NCBI RefSeq assembly: GCF_001723055.1
Contig: NZ_MDCR01000144.1
Location: forward strand, 1 to 39,947
Direction: 5' to 3'
Source: Streptomyces niveus
GTDB lineage: Bacteria; Actinomycetota; Actinomycetes; Streptomycetales; Streptomycetaceae
DNA: 39,947 bases
Positions 26,885-34,174 of this stretch are shown here, one piece after another. The notes under the pieces are model-generated. The model made no database searches, had not been told where the DNA came from, and worked only from the letters and a program-made list of their open reading frames with translations. Each line of letters starts with the position of its first letter. Positions within the stretch are counted from its first letter, which is position 1. The position numbers and the translations under genes were made by a program.

Positions 26885-28129
26885 GCGCACACACCCGACC
26901 CCGCCCACGCGCAGCGCCGCATCCTGCGCGTTCTGGTCGCCTCCCAGGCCCTGAGCGGCGCCGGCCTCGCAGCCGGTGTCACCGTCGGCGCACTCCTGGC
27001 ACAGAAGATGCTCGGCTCCACCAGCCTCGCCGGCCTGCCCAGTGCCCTGTTCACCGCCGGATCCGCGCTCGCGGCCGTCGCTGTGGGACGCATCTCCCAG
27101 GCCCGCGGACGCCGCCCCGGCCTGGCCGCCGGCTACCTCACCGGCGCCATCGGCTCGGCAGGCGTCATCACCGCCGCCATCCTCGGCACCCCGGTCCTGC
27201 TGTTCCTCGCCCTGTTCGTGTACGGCGCCGGTACCGCCACCAACCTCCAGGCCCGCTACGCGGGAGCCGACCTCGCGACACCCGACCGCCGCGGCCGCGC
27301 CGTGTCCACCGTCCTGGTCGCCACCACCCTCGGCGGGGTCGCCGGCCCCAGCCTCGCTGCCCCCGCCAGCGCATTCGCCGACCACCTCGGCATCCCCGAC
27401 CTGGCCGGCCCCTTCCTCCTCTCGGGCCTCGCCTACCTGCTCGCCGCTCTCGTCCTCGCCTGCTGGCTGCGGCCCGACCCCCTGCTGACGGCACGCACCC
27501 TGTCCCGGACAGCGACTGCGGAAACCGGTGCGGGACCCACCACGGACGTCACCGACGGCGCCCCGGCCGGCAGCCGTACCGGTGTGGTCCTGGGCGCACT
27601 TGTCATGGTGGTCAGCCAGCTCGTCATGGTCGCGATCATGACGATGGCGCCGGTCTACATGCACGACCACGGACATGGATCCACGGCCTCCGGGCTCGTC
27701 ATCGCCCTGCACATCGGCGCCATGTACCTGCCCTCCCCACTGACCGGCTGGCTCGTCGACCGCTATGGCCGCATGAAGGTCGCCGCGGCGTCCGCGCTCA
27801 CCCTCCTTGCCGCCGGCCTCCTCGCCGCCGCATCCCCCGCAGACTCGGTCGCGCTCCTCGCCCTCGCCCTCGCCCTGGTACTCCTCGGCATCGGCTGGAA
27901 CTTCGGCCTCGTGTCCGGCACCGCGATCATCACCGACACCGTCCCCCTCGCCACCCGGGCCAGGGCCCAGGGCCGAGTCGACGTCTTCATCGCCATTGCC
28001 GGAGCCACCGGTGGCATGACCTCCGGAATCATGGTGGCTGCCGCCAGCTATCCCGCCCTCGCCCTCCTCGGCGGCATCCTCTCCCTTGCCCTCCTGCCCG
28101 CCGTCGCTGCCACCGCCTTCCACCGGTAG
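26885..28129 (+). pseudogene. MFS transporter lacking its start
   Basis: Major facilitator sequence is recognisable from PDPAHAQRRILRVLVASQAL near 26890 through 12 hydrophobic segments to the stop at 28129. The loop VGRISQARGRRPGLA after TM2 is typical. No ATG, GTG or TTG exists in frame between the stop at 26762 and ATG 27008, and the latter has no ribosome site and would cut most of TM1. The gene seems to have lost only a few N-terminal codons plus promoter. Internal initiation at 27008 giving 373 aa is the alternative. It likely belonged with the truncated GntR gene as a divergent regulator-transporter pair. Confidence 0.75.
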
Positions 28130-28176
28130 ACCCGGCACACCTGCCGACAAGGCCAGTTGGAGAACCCGCGTCGGTA

Positions 28177-28208
28177 CCGGCGGCTGAGCCCCGGCAGCCG
28201 GTTGTACT
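28177..28208. terminator. Possible bidirectional terminator between MFS and LysR2
   Basis: GTACCGGCGGCTG and CAGCCGGTTGTAC pair over GTAC at the base and CGGCTG near the loop, with a 3-base mismatch between. It lies in the 108 bases separating the convergent MFS and LysR2 genes. Moderate evidence only. Confidence 0.4.
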
Positions 28209-28237
28209 TGCCGCGCGTCTGTCCCGTCATGGCAGCA

Positions 28238-29143
28238 CTAGGACACGCTCACGGTATTGGTGCACCGGGTGGCGGCGAGACTGTCGGCGAGGCGCAGAAG
28301 GTCGGCTGCCAGAGGGGAGTCCGCGCTCCAGACCGCTTCGAAGGAGATCTGCACCTCGCGCCCCTCATTCACCAGCGGCCGGTGTGGTACGTCGGGTGAG
28401 GTGAGCTTGGAGCGAGGAACCATGGCCGAGCCCAGACCCGGCTTGGCCCAGTCCTCCAGGACCTGAAAGCTGACCGCTTCTCCCGCATAGGTGCGCAAGG
28501 GCATCTGGTGAGCCTCGAAGAGCTGTGTGGTGAAGGTGGTCAGCCCGCAGGTGTCCGCAACGAGGATGAAGCACTCCTCGCCGGCCTGAGCGAGCTCGAG
28601 CGGCTCCTTTACAGCGGCGTCGGGGCCGACGACAACGACCGGCTCCACGTCGACGACCCGGTGCGCGAAGCGCGGCATCGCGGCCACGGCCGGGATGAGG
28701 ATGATGTCGAGCCGGCTTGCCAGCAGGCAGGCGCGCAGGTCCTGCATGTTCGCCTCGCGCAGTACGAGTTCGCGGGGCGCGGGAAAGTCGCGGACCATCC
28801 CGAACGCGCGGGATACCAGACCGGAGCTGATCAGGGGCGAAACACCCATCCGGATCTTCTGCTCACCGGGCTCCGTCAGCCGCCTGTCCTCCGCTCCCAC
28901 TGCGTCGAGCGCGACCAGCGCCTGCCCGATCAGCGGCAGAATCCCCAGCCCGAACGCGGTCTGGGTCACCCCGCGCGTGGAGCGGTCGAACAGCTTGCCT
29001 CCGAGACGCTCTTCCAGCTTCGCGATGCCGTTCGACAGGGCGGGCTGAGTGACCCCGTACGCCCGCGCGGCAGCGCTGAACGACTTGGCCTCCGCGACCG
29101 CGTGCGCGTAGCGCAGCCCTTCGAGATTCAAGCGTTCGGTCAT
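28238..29143 (-). CDS. LysR-family transcriptional regulator 2
   Basis: A 301-aa LTTR, paralogous along its whole length to the regulator at 22592-23548: both share LEGLRYA, KSFSAAAR, YGVTQPALSNG, IRMGVSPLI and ADTCGLTTFTTQLF-type blocks. The N-terminal winged helix is at ~5-65, the effector domain from about 95. ATG 29143 has AGGGGA 7 bases upstream. Promoter copy D begins 11 bases upstream of this start on the opposite strand, pointing at the MBL hydrolase, so the regulator probably controls that gene and itself. It converges on the truncated MFS gene. Confidence 0.95.
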   Translation of the reverse strand: MTERLNLEGLRYAHAVAEAKSFSAAARAYGVTQPALSNGIAKLEERLGGKLFDRSTRGVTQTAFGLGILPLIGQALVALDAVGAEDRRLTEPGEQKIRMGVSPLISSGLVSRAFGMVRDFPAPRELVLREANMQDLRACLLASRLDIILIPAVAAMPRFAHRVVDVEPVVVVGPDAAVKEPLELAQAGEECFILVADTCGLTTFTTQLFEAHQMPLRTYAGEAVSFQVLEDWAKPGLGSAMVPRSKLTSPDVPHRPLVNEGREVQISFEAVWSADSPLAADLLRLADSLAATRCTNTVSVS

Positions 29144-29153
29144 AGCCGTCCCC

Positions 29154-29208
29154 TATATCTGCATTCGCCGATCTCCTCTACCCGGGTCCGGCGTGCCCTG
29201 CTTACGGT
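29154..29208 (+). promoter_or_regulatory. Shared LysR-type promoter element, copy D (for MBL hydrolase)
   Basis: TATATCTGCATTC, then TCCTCTACCCGG, with -35 CTACCC at 29178-29183, 18 bases, then TTACGGT at 29202-29208. The expected transcript would have an unusually long leader (about 195 bases) before the MBL gene. I see no better promoter or complete gene in 29209-29409. Confidence 0.65.
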
Positions 29209-29409
29209 AAATGTCAGGGCAAGCGAATTGTCATAATTTGAAGGGTCTTGCGTCGCGGGTGCCGCTCGCTCGCAGGTCCGCGACCCGAACTCTGCGCTTT
29301 TCGCTGCGCTTTGACCGCATCGGCCGTGCGACCAGCAGGGCATTCCCTGCGCCGCGGATGGCCCTAGCGCTGCGCCCCTCCTGGGCACCGTGAGAAACGA
29401 GGTCATGCC

Positions 29410-30291
29410 ATGTCCCAGCACGGCGCCGGCAACTTCCCGATCCGTCACTTCGGCAGTGCCACCACTGTGTTCGAATACGGCGGTCTGCGCTTTCTTACAG
29501 ACCCCGTCTTCGACCCTCCGGGCACCTTTGACGCCGACGGCGGCACAGTGGTGACCAAGACCGAGGCGCCGAACGGCCACGCCACCGATCTCGACTCCAT
29601 CGACGTCGCGCTCGTCACCCACGAGCACCCCGACCACCTCGACGCTTCCGGCCGGAGCGTGCTCAGCGGTGTCCCACTCATCCTCACCACGTCCAGCGCC
29701 GGACAGGAACTCGGGGGCCGGGTCACGCACCTGAGCGACTTCGAGTCCGCAGAGATCGAACGCCCCGACGGCGGGACTGTCACCGTCACGGCTGTCGGAG
29801 CGATCCACGGTCCCGCCCCACGCGAGGACGTCGAGTCCCTCCTCGGCCAGGTGATCGGCTTCGTCCTCACCGGGGAGAGCCTGCCCACCGTCTACATCAG
29901 CGGCGACAACGCCTCCCTCGACGAGGTCAAAAAGACCGCCGACCGCTTCGCCCCTGTGGACACCGCCATCATCTATGCGGGTGCCCCGCGCTTTCCCGGC
30001 CTCTACGACAACCAGTGCATCGTCCTGGACAGCGCCCAGGCCGCAGAAGCCGCACGCCTCCTCGGTGCCCGCCGTGTCGTTCCCGTCCACTACGACGGCT
30101 GGGCCCACCTGACTGAAGGCCGCGCCGAGCTCCAGGCCGCCTTCGCCGCCGCCGGCCTCGCCGACCTCCTCGACTGGCCCCAGACCGCCCGAACCGCCGT
30201 CAGCCTGCGCGCCTCGTCGGTCGGGACGCGGCCGGCCCGGACGAAGCCGCCCTGCTACTACGGGCCTTCCAGCGCGGCGAAGGCATCCTGA
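29410..30291 (+). CDS. Metallo-beta-lactamase-fold hydrolase (UlaG-like)
   Basis: A 293-aa MBL-fold protein. The metal motif HEHPDHLDA near residue 75 is the HxHxDH signature. Further ligands are likely the His of AIHGPAP, Asp in YISGDNAS and His in VPVHYDGWAH. The overall layout resembles the UlaG/YtnP-like group acting on lactones or phosphoesters; the true substrate is unknown. The ATG at 29410 follows AAACGAGGTC. The last ~28 residues (RASSVGTRPARTKPP...) look unlike the family, and the frame overlaps the convergent TetR gene by 34 bases, so the original C-terminus may have been altered. It follows promoter copy D and is divergent from LysR2. Confidence 0.9.
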   Translation: MSQHGAGNFPIRHFGSATTVFEYGGLRFLTDPVFDPPGTFDADGGTVVTKTEAPNGHATDLDSIDVALVTHEHPDHLDASGRSVLSGVPLILTTSSAGQELGGRVTHLSDFESAEIERPDGGTVTVTAVGAIHGPAPREDVESLLGQVIGFVLTGESLPTVYISGDNASLDEVKKTADRFAPVDTAIIYAGAPRFPGLYDNQCIVLDSAQAAEAARLLGARRVVPVHYDGWAHLTEGRAELQAAFAAAGLADLLDWPQTARTAVSLRASSVGTRPARTKPPCYYGPSSAAKAS

Positions 30292-30878
30292 ACGAGCTCA
30301 GCGAACTGGCCGACGGTCAGGGGCCCGGATTCCTCGTCGGCGCTCAGGACAAAGAGTGCCCGCAGCGCGGAGACACCTGCCCGGGCTTTCACCGCGGCCT
30401 GGAGACGCAGAGCCGCCGCGCCCGGATCCGGTGCATTCGCGCTCAGGCGCTCCCGCAGGGCGTCGGTGACTTGCGCCTCCAGCTCGGCCAGCAGGAAACG
30501 GTCGGCGCGTGATTCGGGGCCGAGCCGTACGGGCGGGCCGGTGGTGAAGATGGCGGGCGGGATGTCGTGCTGGGCGGCGAGCTCGAGGACGGCGTTGCGC
30601 ATCGCTTCGTAGGGGGGCTCGGCAGCGGGCCTCTCGCGCAGCAGTTGGGCGAGGCGGGGGATGAGATCACGGACCTGACCGACGACGAGCGCTTCCTTGG
30701 TGGGGAAGTAGCGGAAGAAGGTGCGCTCGCCGACGCCGGCCGCCTGGGCGATGGCGCTGACGGTGGTGTCGGCGTATCCGTGCTCGTCGAAGAGGCGGGC
30801 TGCTGCTTCTTCGATGGCCTGCCGGGTCTTCTGTTTGTTCTGCTCGCGGCGTCCGGGGCTTTCCATGGTCGCGATCAT
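30258..30878 (-). CDS. TetR-family repressor of MMPL transporter
   Basis: A 206-aa TetR regulator. The N-terminal HTH is at ~12-58 (RQAIEEAAARLFDEHGYADT, then AAGVGERTFFRYFPTKEAL). The ligand domain follows and is typical of the group that guards efflux pumps. ATG 30878 is used; ATG 30866 is possible. It is divergent from the MMPL gene, and two perfect palindromes occupy the 115-base gap, giving a simple autoregulated repressor-pump switch. The 3' end overlaps the convergent MBL gene by 34 bases. Confidence 0.94.
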   Translation of the reverse strand: MIATMESPGRREQNKQKTRQAIEEAAARLFDEHGYADTTVSAIAQAAGVGERTFFRYFPTKEALVVGQVRDLIPRLAQLLRERPAAEPPYEAMRNAVLELAAQHDIPPAIFTTGPPVRLGPESRADRFLLAELEAQVTDALRERLSANAPDPGAAALRLQAAVKARAGVSALRALFVLSADEESGPLTVGQFAELVQDAFAALEGP

Positions 30879-30898
30879 CTCTCCGTCCCGCCCAAACA

Positions 30899-30922
30899 GA
30901 AACTGGCAGTACTGCCAGTTTC
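30899..30922. promoter_or_regulatory. TetR operator 1
   Basis: A perfect 24-bp palindrome: GAAACTGGCAGT followed directly by its reverse complement, with no spacer. It is 20 bases upstream of the TetR start. The core CTGGCAGTACTGCCAG is shared with operator 2 apart from the third base. Confidence 0.85.
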
Positions 30923-30926
30923 AGGT

Positions 30927-30948
30927 AAAGTGGCAGTACTGCCACTTT
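30927..30948. promoter_or_regulatory. TetR operator 2
   Basis: A perfect 22-bp palindrome: AAAGTGGCAGT followed by its reverse complement. Its centre is 27 bases from that of operator 1 and 57 bases before the MMPL start. Both share the core TGGCAGTACTGCCA. Confidence 0.85.
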
Positions 30949-30993
30949 GCGTGTGCCGGAACCGTGTCCGGCCGTTTCCGATGGAGCACTTCC

Positions 30994-33228
30994 ATGGCCA
31001 CTCTTCTGTACCGGCTGGGCCGGGCGAGCTTCCGGCACCGCCAGCTGGTGATCGCCGTCTGGCTGGCCGTCCTGGCCGCCGCGATCGCGGCAATGTCGCT
31101 GTTCGGCGGGGTGGGTAAGGTGAACGACGACTTCACCATTCCCGGCTCCGAATCCCAGCAGGCCCTCGACATCATGGGCCGGCAGTTCCCTGGGTCAGCG
31201 GGCACCAGCGCCCAGCTGGTATTCCGCGCGCCGCCCGGGCACACGGTGACCGAGGCCCACTACGCCCGGGCGATCGACGCCGCTCTCGCACAGGCCGCCA
31301 GGGCCCCGCAGGTTGTCGAGGCCACGCCGCCGCAGAAGGCCGGCACCGTCTCTGCCGACCAGCGCGTGGCGGTCGCCCAGGTCTCGTACGCCGTCGTCAA
31401 GGACGATCTGCACGCCGGCAGCCTCGATGCGCTCGACGCCGCGGCCCAGCCCGCCCGCACCGCCGGCCTGGACGTCGACCTCGGCGGTGCAGCGCTCGGT
31501 GGGGGCGGCGCGCAGCCCGGCGCTCAGGACCTGATCGGTGTCGCGGTCGCCGTGATCGTGCTGGCTATCACGTTCGGCTCGCTGCTGGCCGCGGGGATGC
31601 CGCTCTTGAGTGCGCTGGTGGGTGTCGTTGCAGGGGTGGCCGGGGTGCTGGCACTGACCGGCGTCGCCGACATCTCCTCCACCGCCCTCACTCTCGCGCT
31701 GATGATCGGTCTTGCGGTCGGCATCGACTACGCCCTGTTTATCGTCACCCGTCACCGCTCCCAGCTCGCTCAGGGCGACGACCCGGAACACGCCGCGGGG
31801 CTCGCCGCCGGAACCGCGGGCGGGGCTGTGGTCTTCGCGGGCCTGACCGTCGTCATCGCCTTGGCCGGTCTGTCCGTGGTCGGAATCCCGTTCCTGACCG
31901 TCATGGGTCTGTCAGGCGCCCTCGCGGTCGTGGCCGCGGTCGCCGTCGCCCTCACGCTGCTGCCCGCGATCCTCGGATTCGCCGGACACCGTCTCGCGCC
32001 GAAGAGCGGCTCTCGGGCCGCACACCGCGAGCAGGCGGCCGCCGCCGGCACCGAGAAGGCCGCCAACGCAGGCGAACGCTGGGTGCGACTTGCCACAGCC
32101 AAGCCGTGGCTGACCGTCCTCGCGGTCCTGGCCGCGCTCGGCGCACTGGCCTGGCCGGCGAAAGACCTCACTCTTGCCCTGCCCGACAACGGTTCCGCCC
32201 CCGCGCACACCTCGCAGCGCGCGGCGTACGACACAATCGACACGGCGTTCGGGCCCGGCTTCAACGGCCCGCTGATCGTACTGGCGGACACCCGCGGCTC
32301 CGACGCCCCCCGGGAAGCTGCACAAGCGATCGCCGGGGACCTCAAGAAGCTCGACAACGTGGCCACCGTTGCGCCCCCGGCGCTCAATGCGGCCGGCAAC
32401 TACGCGATCATCCAGGTGGTCCCGCAGAGCGCACCCGACACGCGAGCCACCGAAGACCTGGTGACCACGATCCGCACCAAGGAACCGACGATGGCGAAGG
32501 AGACCGGAGCCTCGATCCAAGTCACCGGCAAGACCGCGGTGTCCATCGATGTCTCCAGCCAGCTCTCCTCCGCCCTGGTCCCCTTCGGCGCGGTCATCGT
32601 CGGACTCTCCCTCCTTCTTCTGCTGGTGGTCTTCCGCTCCCTGGTCGTACCGCTCAAGGCCGCACTCGGATTCCTGCTGTCGATCGCCGCCACCTTCGGC
32701 GCCACCGTCACGGTCTTCCAAAACGGCCACCTGCAGAGCCTGATCGGCGCCGACGGCGCCACCCCCATCGCCTCGTTCCTGCCCGTCGTCGTCATGGCCG
32801 TACTGTTCGGCCTCGCCATGGACTACGAGGTCTTCCTCGTCTCACGCATCCACGAGACCTACACCCACACCCGGCGCCCCCTCCACGCCATCCACCAGGG
32901 CGCCCGCCACAGCGCCCGCGTCGTCACCGCAGCCGCCCTCATCATGGTGTCGGTGTTCGCCGCCTTCGTGCACAGCGAGTCGATGATCCTCAAGCAGATC
33001 GCCTTCGCTCTCGCCCTCGGCGTCCTCATCGACGCCTTCATCATCCGCATGACCCTCGTCCCCGCAGTCCTCGCCCTGACCCGGCACGCCGCCTGGTGGC
33101 TGCCGGCCTGGCTCCGCAGGCGCCTGCCCGACCTCGACATCGAGGGCGCCCGCCTCACCCAGACCCCCCGCTCCCCGGAAAATGAGAGCCTCGACCTGCA
33201 CCCGCTCGCACCGGCCGAACGCGGCTGA
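30994..33228 (+). CDS. MMPL-family RND transporter
   Basis: A 744-aa inner-membrane exporter of the MMPL/ActII-3 type, which uses the proton gradient to move lipids or small hydrophobic molecules. TM1 follows RHRQLVIAVWLAVLAA. A periplasmic domain lies at ~45-165, TM2-6 follow, and then a second periplasmic domain (~395-535) and TM8-12. The paired proton-relay motifs are both present: GLAVGIDYALFIVTRHR in TM4 and LFGLAMDYEVFLVSR in TM10. ATG 30994 has GGAG 7 bases upstream. It is controlled by the divergent TetR through two palindromes and closed by a strong terminator. Confidence 0.95.
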   Translation: MATLLYRLGRASFRHRQLVIAVWLAVLAAAIAAMSLFGGVGKVNDDFTIPGSESQQALDIMGRQFPGSAGTSAQLVFRAPPGHTVTEAHYARAIDAALAQAARAPQVVEATPPQKAGTVSADQRVAVAQVSYAVVKDDLHAGSLDALDAAAQPARTAGLDVDLGGAALGGGGAQPGAQDLIGVAVAVIVLAITFGSLLAAGMPLLSALVGVVAGVAGVLALTGVADISSTALTLALMIGLAVGIDYALFIVTRHRSQLAQGDDPEHAAGLAAGTAGGAVVFAGLTVVIALAGLSVVGIPFLTVMGLSGALAVVAAVAVALTLLPAILGFAGHRLAPKSGSRAAHREQAAAAGTEKAANAGERWVRLATAKPWLTVLAVLAALGALAWPAKDLTLALPDNGSAPAHTSQRAAYDTIDTAFGPGFNGPLIVLADTRGSDAPREAAQAIAGDLKKLDNVATVAPPALNAAGNYAIIQVVPQSAPDTRATEDLVTTIRTKEPTMAKETGASIQVTGKTAVSIDVSSQLSSALVPFGAVIVGLSLLLLLVVFRSLVVPLKAALGFLLSIAATFGATVTVFQNGHLQSLIGADGATPIASFLPVVVMAVLFGLAMDYEVFLVSRIHETYTHTRRPLHAIHQGARHSARVVTAAALIMVSVFAAFVHSESMILKQIAFALALGVLIDAFIIRMTLVPAVLALTRHAAWWLPAWLRRRLPDLDIEGARLTQTPRSPENESLDLHPLAPAERG

Positions 33229-33238
33229 CCCCCAGACC

Positions 33239-33272
33239 GAAGGGCCCCGCGTGTCGGCGTGCGGGGCCCTTC
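33239..33272 (+). terminator. Terminator after MMPL gene
   Basis: GAAGGGCCCCGC at 33239-33250 pairs perfectly with GCGGGGCCCTTC at 33261-33272 around a 10-base loop. It starts 10 bases after the MMPL stop. Confidence 0.88.
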
Positions 33273-33330
33273 TCTGCGCTCGTTGTCCATACCCGCGACA
33301 TGGACGACTTGCATGAGATCCATTGACTGT

Positions 33331-33340
33331 TTGCTATAGC
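33331..33340. promoter_or_regulatory. TTGCTATAGC operator at GntR promoter
   Basis: TTGCTATAGC containing the perfect palindrome GCTATAGC lies in the spacer between a good -35 (TTGACT, 33323-33328) and a -10 candidate TCATTC (33346-33351), just upstream of the GntR start. The same 10 bases recur before the MFS gene at 34146-34155. A site bound by this GntR protein is the simplest reading. Confidence 0.65.
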
Positions 33341-33358
33341 GGGCGTCATTCTGGTCAC

Positions 33359-34075
33359 ATGAGTACAGGCGCCCTCGGCCCCATGGAGACCACATCACTG
33401 GCGGACCAGGCTTACCGGCGGCTGCGGTCCGCGATCCGCGAGGGCGTCCTGCGGCCGGGCGAGAAGATCACCGAACGTGATCTCGCCTCGCGGCTCGGGG
33501 TCAGCCCCACCCCGATCCGTGAGGCACTGCGTCAGCTGGTGCACGAGAAGGTCGTCGAACGGGCCGGTCCGCGTTCCCTGCGCATCGCCGATCACTCCAC
33601 GGCGGCCCGCTCCGAGATCGTGGAGGCGGAGGTGCGCCTGTCTGCACTGATGGCTCGCCTGGCAGCACGCAACGCCACCGCCGAGCAGCTCACCGGCCTG
33701 GTCGCCCTGCTCACGCAGACCGACCTGATCGTGGCCGACATCGAGAATGCCGTCGCCGCACAGGGCCCGGAAGCCGACGTCGCCGACCAATTGACGGCCG
33801 TCTTCCGCAAGTTGCGCCTCTTCCACCACCAAGTGGAGGCATGCGTTGCCAACCCCGTCCTGGAGGGCCTGCTGGCTCAGGCTCGCGCTTTCAGCGACGA
33901 GGAACGGCTCGACCTCACCATGAAGATCGTGCCCGAGCGGGGCGAAGCCTTCCGTGCTCGCTACCGCGAGCACCGCGAACTGCTGGACGCCCTCCTGGAG
34001 CGGGACGAGGACCGGGCCGAGGAACTCGCCGCACGGCATCACCGCGCCGCGCTGGTCCAGCTTTCCAGCACCTGA
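33359..34075 (+). CDS. GntR/FadR-family (FCD) transcriptional regulator
   Basis: A 238-aa regulator. The N-terminal winged helix is at ~10-75 (QAYRRLRSAIREGVLRPGEK, LASRLGVSPTPIREALRQLV), followed by an all-helical FCD ligand domain (EAEVRLSALMARLAARNA onward; metal-type His in FHHQVEACVANP and AARHHRAAL). FCD regulators answer to organic acids and similar catabolites. ATG 33359 is chosen; ATG 33383 is possible, and neither has a clear ribosome site. It lies upstream of an MFS importer, an AtuA-like protein and a DUF4387 protein in the same direction, so it is likely their pathway-specific repressor. Confidence 0.94.
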   Translation: MSTGALGPMETTSLADQAYRRLRSAIREGVLRPGEKITERDLASRLGVSPTPIREALRQLVHEKVVERAGPRSLRIADHSTAARSEIVEAEVRLSALMARLAARNATAEQLTGLVALLTQTDLIVADIENAVAAQGPEADVADQLTAVFRKLRLFHHQVEACVANPVLEGLLAQARAFSDEERLDLTMKIVPERGEAFRARYREHRELLDALLERDEDRAEELAARHHRAALVQLSST

Positions 34076-34145
34076 CCCACCCTCCAGCTAGCTGCCTGTC
34101 CGTCATCCGGCGTCGGGACACGCCGACGGAAAATTGGCACCCCTC

Positions 34146-34156
34146 TTGCTATAGCA
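34146..34156. promoter_or_regulatory. TTGCTATAGCA operator upstream of MFS-AtuA-DUF4387 operon
   Basis: Contains the perfect palindrome TGCTATAGCA (34147-34156) 18 bases before the MFS start and shares TTGCTATAGC exactly with the GntR promoter. A -35-like TTGGCA lies at 34134-34139. Likely the GntR operator for the operon. Confidence 0.65.
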
Positions 34157-34174
34157 TGTGGCACAGGAGCCGTT

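Noticed and set aside
26891..28150. Large N-terminal domain on the truncated GntR protein
   Set aside because: This frame is antisense to the MFS gene and Gly/Glu-rich; it only stays open because of GC bias.
29211..29393. 60-residue plus-strand frame in the leader of the MBL gene
   Set aside because: Arg/Ala-rich, no ribosome site and no similarity to known small proteins; kept as unannotated leader.
33335..33340. TATAGC as an ordinary -10 box of the GntR gene
   Set aside because: It is only six bases from the -35 TTGACT; the palindrome GCTATAGC repeated at the operon promoter fits an operator better.
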